A stretch of 64,000 nt of DNA from Gillisella vitis (GTDB taxonomy: Bacteria > Pseudomonadota > Alphaproteobacteria > Rhizobiales > Rhizobiaceae). The translations under genes and the position numbers were made by a program. Shown piece by piece: positions 31,701 through 37,700 of the stretch (positions within the stretch are counted from its first letter, which is position 1; each line of letters starts with the position of its first letter). Where the stretch lies: the NCBI RefSeq assembly GCF_014204625.1, contig NZ_JACHLU010000001.1, positions 124,001 through 188,000 on the forward strand. Direction: 5' to 3'. The notes beneath the pieces are model-generated. The model was not told where the DNA came from. It did not search any database and saw only the letters and a program-made list of their open reading frames with translations.

Positions 31701-34700
31701 CATCACCGAGATCGCCCTGCGTCTCGATCCTCGCTCGCATGTGATTGCAGATCATGTGGTGAGTGGGCAGACGATTGTGGCGGGTGCTGCAACCTTGGAA
31801 ATGGCCCACGCCGCCGCCGTGCGGGTGGATCCAGATGCAAACGCAATCCAGCTCCGGGACGTGTCATGGCTTCATCCGCTGTTTGCCGACAAGAGCAAAG
31901 GTGAGGCCATTTTCAGGATCGAGAAAAAGGTGGACGGCCATTTCTATCAGATCGTCAGCCGGAATGATCAGCAAAAAACGGTCCATTCCCAAGGTCGGAT
32001 CAGCTTTGCCGCGTCATCGGATAGCAGTTTGCAACCCGGCTCAAAGCTTGATCTCGACGCGCTGAAGCAAAGCTTGCAGCTTCGCGCAACAGGCACGCAG
32101 ATTGATCGGGCGATGGCGGAACTCGGCTTTGATTTCGGTCCGGCCTATCAAGTGACGCAGGCTTTGTATGGCGATGAGCGCCAGGCGCTTGCAGAACTGT
32201 GCCTACCTGAGAACCTGCGCACAGAGGCAGGCCTCTATGGGCTGCATCCTTGCATGTTGGATGCGGCGTTGCGAACCTCCTTTGGCATCGGGGCGGATGG
32301 CTTGCGTTCCGGTCTTTATGTGCCGGTGATCATCCGCTCCATCGACATCTTGCGCACCTTGCCCGAGCGCTGCTTTGCCCATGCCGTTCTGACCACCGTG
32401 CCGGATCATTTTGATGGTGCGAGCCGATCCTGTGACATTACCATTCACGATGAAAATGGTGATCTGCTGATCAGCGTGCGCGGCCTCATCGGGCGGCGGT
32501 TTGATGCGCCACAGACCAAAGAGGCAGGCGCTGATGTGCATCTCTTCCAGCCCGACTGGAGCATTGCGCCTGCGCCCATCAGCCACGGTGTTCGACAGGG
32601 CAGGCTTCTGGTGTTTGCGCACACGGGCCGAGACATCTCCTCGCTTGGAGCAAACGTGGTTGTAAGCCCCGGCCATGCCTTCGCGCAGGTGTCGGAGACA
32701 CATTTTATCATCCGTCCCGGCCAGCGCGAAGATCTGCACAGGCTGGTCAATATGCTTCACGCTCAAGACCAGCTTCCAGACCGCATTCTGCACCTATGGG
32801 AAATGGGCGGCGATACTGCTGCCGTGCATGGCCGGGATCAGGGTTTTACAACACTGTTTTTCCTCGTTCAGGCCTTGGCCGCCACGGAACTGGCCATGCA
32901 TTGCCGCATCCTCGTTGCTTATGATGGCAGCGCCCGGCCTGAACCCGCCATGGCAGGTGCAATGGGTCGTTCCCTCCGGCAGGCAGGTCAGCGGATCAGT
33001 CTTTTCACCATCCAGATGGATGCCGCGGCGGCAAGGTCGGCCGATATTCTGCACCGTCTGAGCGCTGAATTTACGGTGGAGCCGACCGCGCGTGCACTTT
33101 CGCTTCGTTATAGTGGCGATACACGCTTGCAGCAAAGGGTGGTTCGCGCCGCAGACGTGTCGGACCAAAATCCGTCGTTCGATACCAAGGCTGCCTATCT
33201 GATCACCGGCGGAACCGGAGGACTGGGCCTGATCTTCACCCGCCATCTGGTGTCGAAGGGGGCACGGCATCTGGTGCTGACAAGCCGCAGCAAGCCGAAT
33301 GCGGCGCAAGCCCAAGCAATCAATGCGCTTGAAGCCCTTGGCGCAGAAGTGTTGCATATTCAGGCTGATATTGGTGTCAAAGATGATGTTGACCGGATTG
33401 TCGAACTGGCCAAACACCGTTTTGGCTGCTTGAAAGGCATCATCCATTGCGCGGGCGTTGCCGAAACACGACCGCTAACGCAATTGCGGGGTGACGATCT
33501 CTCGCGTGTGTTGCTGCCAAAAGTTTCGGGGACACGCCTGCTTGATGAAGCAACCGCCTCTGAACCCCTCGATTTTCTGGTGCTGTTTTCCTCCATTTCC
33601 AGCTGGATTGGTGATTTTGGCTCGGTTGTTTATGCCGCCGCCAACCGCTTCGTAGATGCCTTTGCGGAAGAAAGACAGGCTTTGCAGGCACAAAGGCAGC
33701 GTCACGGCAAGACCATTGCCATCGGCTGGCCGCTCTGGGCTGAGGGTGGTTTTGATGCGGCCATGCCGCAGGCCCAGCAGACCGCCTATGAACAGGTGGC
33801 GGGCCTGACCGCTATCGATACCCCGTCAGCTCTGCGCGTCTTCGATCATGCACTCGCTTGCGATGGTGGCGTGTGGATTGTCGCGCCGGGTGACCGCAGC
33901 CGGGTGGAACGTGTGCTGAAAATCGAAGTTGGCTCCGCATCTCAGGAGAAGCACCCCATGTCATTGATAGAAACGCCCCCTTTCAATGCTGTCATGCTGC
34001 AAGACGTGGCAGAGACCATGGTGAGAGAGGTCATCTCCACCGTGTTGAAAATCCCCGCGCAACAGCTTCGTTCCGGGGTGGCGCTGGAGGAATACGGCAT
34101 TGATTCCGTTGCCATCATGGATATGACCGCGCTGATCGGCGAGCATATTGCGGGGCTCACGCCAACACTGTTTTTCGAGCATGGCAATATCCGGGCGCTG
34201 GCAACCTATCTCGTTGCCCACCATGCGCAACAGCTCACCCTGTGGCAGGCGTCGCGCCAGAAAACCGTCGCAAGCCACGTGCCGACAGTGGCGGTGGCTG
34301 AAGCGCCTGTGACGATGCAGCAGGAGCCAGAATCAGAAGAGGGGCGTTTCGATGTCGCCATTATCGGCATGGCGGGCCAGTTTCCGATGGCAGACAACCT
34401 TGATGAATTCTGGGCGAATTTATCCGAGGGGCGCGATTGCATCGGTGAAATTCCAGGCGATCGCTGGGATGCGGAGCGTTATTTTTCGCCGTCGGGCACG
34501 GTCGCGGGCAAATCCAGCAGCAAATGGGGCGGTTTCCTCTCCGATATTCGGAGCTTCGATCCCTTGCTGTTTAACCTTTCACCGTCACAAGCGCGGCGGA
34601 TGGACCCGCAGGAGCGGCTTTTCCTGCAAACCGCCTGGGCGACGTTTGAAGATGCGGCCTATTCGCGGGATTACTTGCGCGAAAAGGCTGGTCGCGTCGG

Positions 34701-37700
34701 CGTCTTCGTGGGGGTGATGTGGCATGATTATCAGCTTTTGGGCGCGGATGAGCAGGCCAAAGGCAATCCTGTTCAGGCCTTTTCGTCAGGCTCGTCCATT
34801 GCCAATCATGTGTCCTATTTCTTCAATCTGCGCGGCCCCAGCCTGTCGGTGGATACGGCCTGCTCCTCATCGCTGGCAGCCCTTCATATAGCCTGCGAGG
34901 ATTTGCGGCGGGGAGCCTGCGACAGTGCTTTGGTGGGGGGCGTTAATCTGTCGATCCATCCGTCCAAATATGTCAATCTGAGCCAGCTCTCCATGCTTTC
35001 GCCCACCGGACGTTGCCATAGTTTTGGCAGTGCAGCCGATGGCTATGTGCCGGGTGAGGGCGTGGCGGCGGTGCTTTTGAAGCCGCTGGCTGATGCCTTG
35101 CGAGATGGCGACCAGATCCATGCCGTGATCCGTGGCACAGCCATGAACCATGGCGGCAAGGTCAATGGTTTCACGGTGCCCAGTCCCTCGGCGCAGGCCG
35201 AGGTCATCGAGGAGGCGTTGCAGCGCAGCGGCATCAATGCCCGCACAATTGGCTATGTCGAAGCCCATGGCACCGGCACACCGCTGGGTGATCCGATTGA
35301 GCTGACCGGCCTGACCATGGCCTTTGGCAAGCAAACACATGAGCGGCAATTTTGCGCGTTGGGATCGGTCAAATCCAACATCGGTCATCTGGAAGGGGCC
35401 GCAGGCATTTCGGCCCTGCTGAAAACGGTCCTTCAGCTGAAGCATGGCAAGATTGCTCCCTCGCTCCACGCCGATGTACTCAACCCCCGCATTGATTTTG
35501 CTGCATCACCGTTTTTCCTCGCCAATCGGCTGATGCCTTGGCCGCGACCACAAGACGAGGATGGCCGGGACGGAATGCGGCGGGCGGGTGTCAGTTCGTT
35601 TGGCGCTGGCGGCACCAATGTGCATGTGGTGCTGGAAGAGTTTGCAAACCCTCAGGTGTTCGCACCGTCTAACGAGCTGCTTGTTTTTCCGCTCTCTGCC
35701 AAGGAAAACAGCGCCTTGCGCGTCAGCGTCGCCAAACTGCGCGACCATATGCAGGCCAACCGGCCACCGCTTGAACACGTGGCTTATGCCTTGCAGCGCG
35801 GTCGCTCTGCGCTGGAGCATCGGTTGGCTATCGTTGCCAGCGATGATGAAACGCTGCTGACGGCATTGGAGGCTTTTCTTGCCGGACATGCCGAGACTGA
35901 GGCTTTTGTGTCCGGCGTGGTGCCAACTGATGTCACGCTTGATCCGATCCGTGGCTTGGAACGGCAGAGCCAGAGCCTCCGGTCTCTGGCAGAGGCGTGG
36001 GTCAGGGGAGAGGCTGTCCCGTGGCCGCTGCTCTCGCAACAGGGCTTGCGTCCGGTTTCTCTGCCCACCTATCCTTTTGCGCGGGAAGAATGCTGGATTG
36101 CCGTTGCGGATGGAGATGACAAAACCAACAAGGCAACCCAATTGTCCGCGGGCAACCCGCTGCTGGGCAAGCTCGATCCACGAGCGAGCCTCGGCGATGG
36201 CATCACGTTCAGCCGCCGGATCGAGGCGAGGGAGTGGATTGTTGCCGACCATCATGTGGCTGGAACGCCCGTTCTACCCGGTGTTGCCTATCTGGAAATG
36301 GCCCGCGCAGCTGGTGATGCCGTTGGTTTTGCCAGTGCCATCAGCCTGTCCGGTATCCGGTGGCTGCGGCCGATCCCGGTGCGGGTGGCAAGTGATGCGG
36401 CTGTATCATTGTTCCGCGAGGATGCTGGCTTGCGTTTTGAGGTCAAGACGGGTGAAAATTTTGATCTTCTCTGCGCCACAGGTCTTCTGGAAGCCACGCA
36501 AGTACCATCAACGGTGGAGCGCCGCGATCTCGCCGCCATTCGCGCCCGCATGACGCGGACCACGGCCAAGGAGAGCTTCTACCGCCTGATGGATGGCGCA
36601 AACATCCACTATGGCCCCGGCTTTCAGGTGATTGAAGAGATTGCTGCCAGTGACAGTGAGGCCTTGGCCCGGCTGCGCTTGCCGCCGCAGGTTGAAGCCA
36701 TAACGGCCTATGGTTTACACCCAAGCCTGATGGATGGAGCCTTGCAGGCCGTTGGCGGGGTGCTCCAGACCAGCAGGACGCCGGGCAGTGCGCCACTTCT
36801 GCCGTTCTCGGTGGAGAAGATCACACACCTGCGGCCCCTGCCGGATCGGGCCTATAGCCATGCAGTGTTGAGTGGTGAACATCGGTTCCGGGTTGAAATC
36901 CTCGATCTGAACGGGGATGTCTGCCTGATCTTTGATGATTTCGCCTTGCGTGAATATCAGCAGGAAACGGCTGGCTTCACCTTTGTGCCGCACTGGAAAT
37001 TGCTTTCACCGCAGGCGGTGCGTGAACAGCCGTCACAGGGTGAGGGCGCAGCCCTTCTGGTGTTCGATGCCCAAAGCAAAGCTGCCGCAGACGCCTTCCG
37101 TGCGGCGCGACCAGAGTCTTTCCTGTCACTGCATTTGGGCAGCAATGCCGGGATTGCAGGTGATGAGTCATTGCCATGGTCGATGGATGGCGTTGATGCG
37201 CTGCTGGATCGGATTGGCGACGTCGGCAGTGTGTATCTGCTGGCCGGATCGTTCGCGCCGGGCCTTGATCTTGATGATGCCGTTGCCCGTGAGGAGCGTC
37301 TGGCCGTGGCGCTGAAGTCATTAACCTGCGCCTTAAAAAAACAAGCGCGCCCCCTTCATATCACCGTGGTCACCAGCGGGGCCTTTGCCGTGTCAGCCAG
37401 TGAAACCGTCAACCCGACAGGGGCGGCTCTGCACGGGATGCTGCGGGTGCTGTGCAAGGAAAATCCGCAATGGCGTTGTGCTGTGGTGGATGTGCTGCCG
37501 GAAGAGGGAGCACCGCTTACGGCGATCGAATGGTCCTTGGTCAAGCCGACCGCAGGCGTTGGACAGGTGCGAAAACTGGCGGAAATCGCCCTTCGCGGCC
37601 AGCACTATCATCAACGCGGTCTGCTGCCGCTCAGGCTTCCCGCCACTGCGCAAACCCCATTCCGGCAAAATGGCGTCTATCTGATTGCCGGGGGTGCAGG

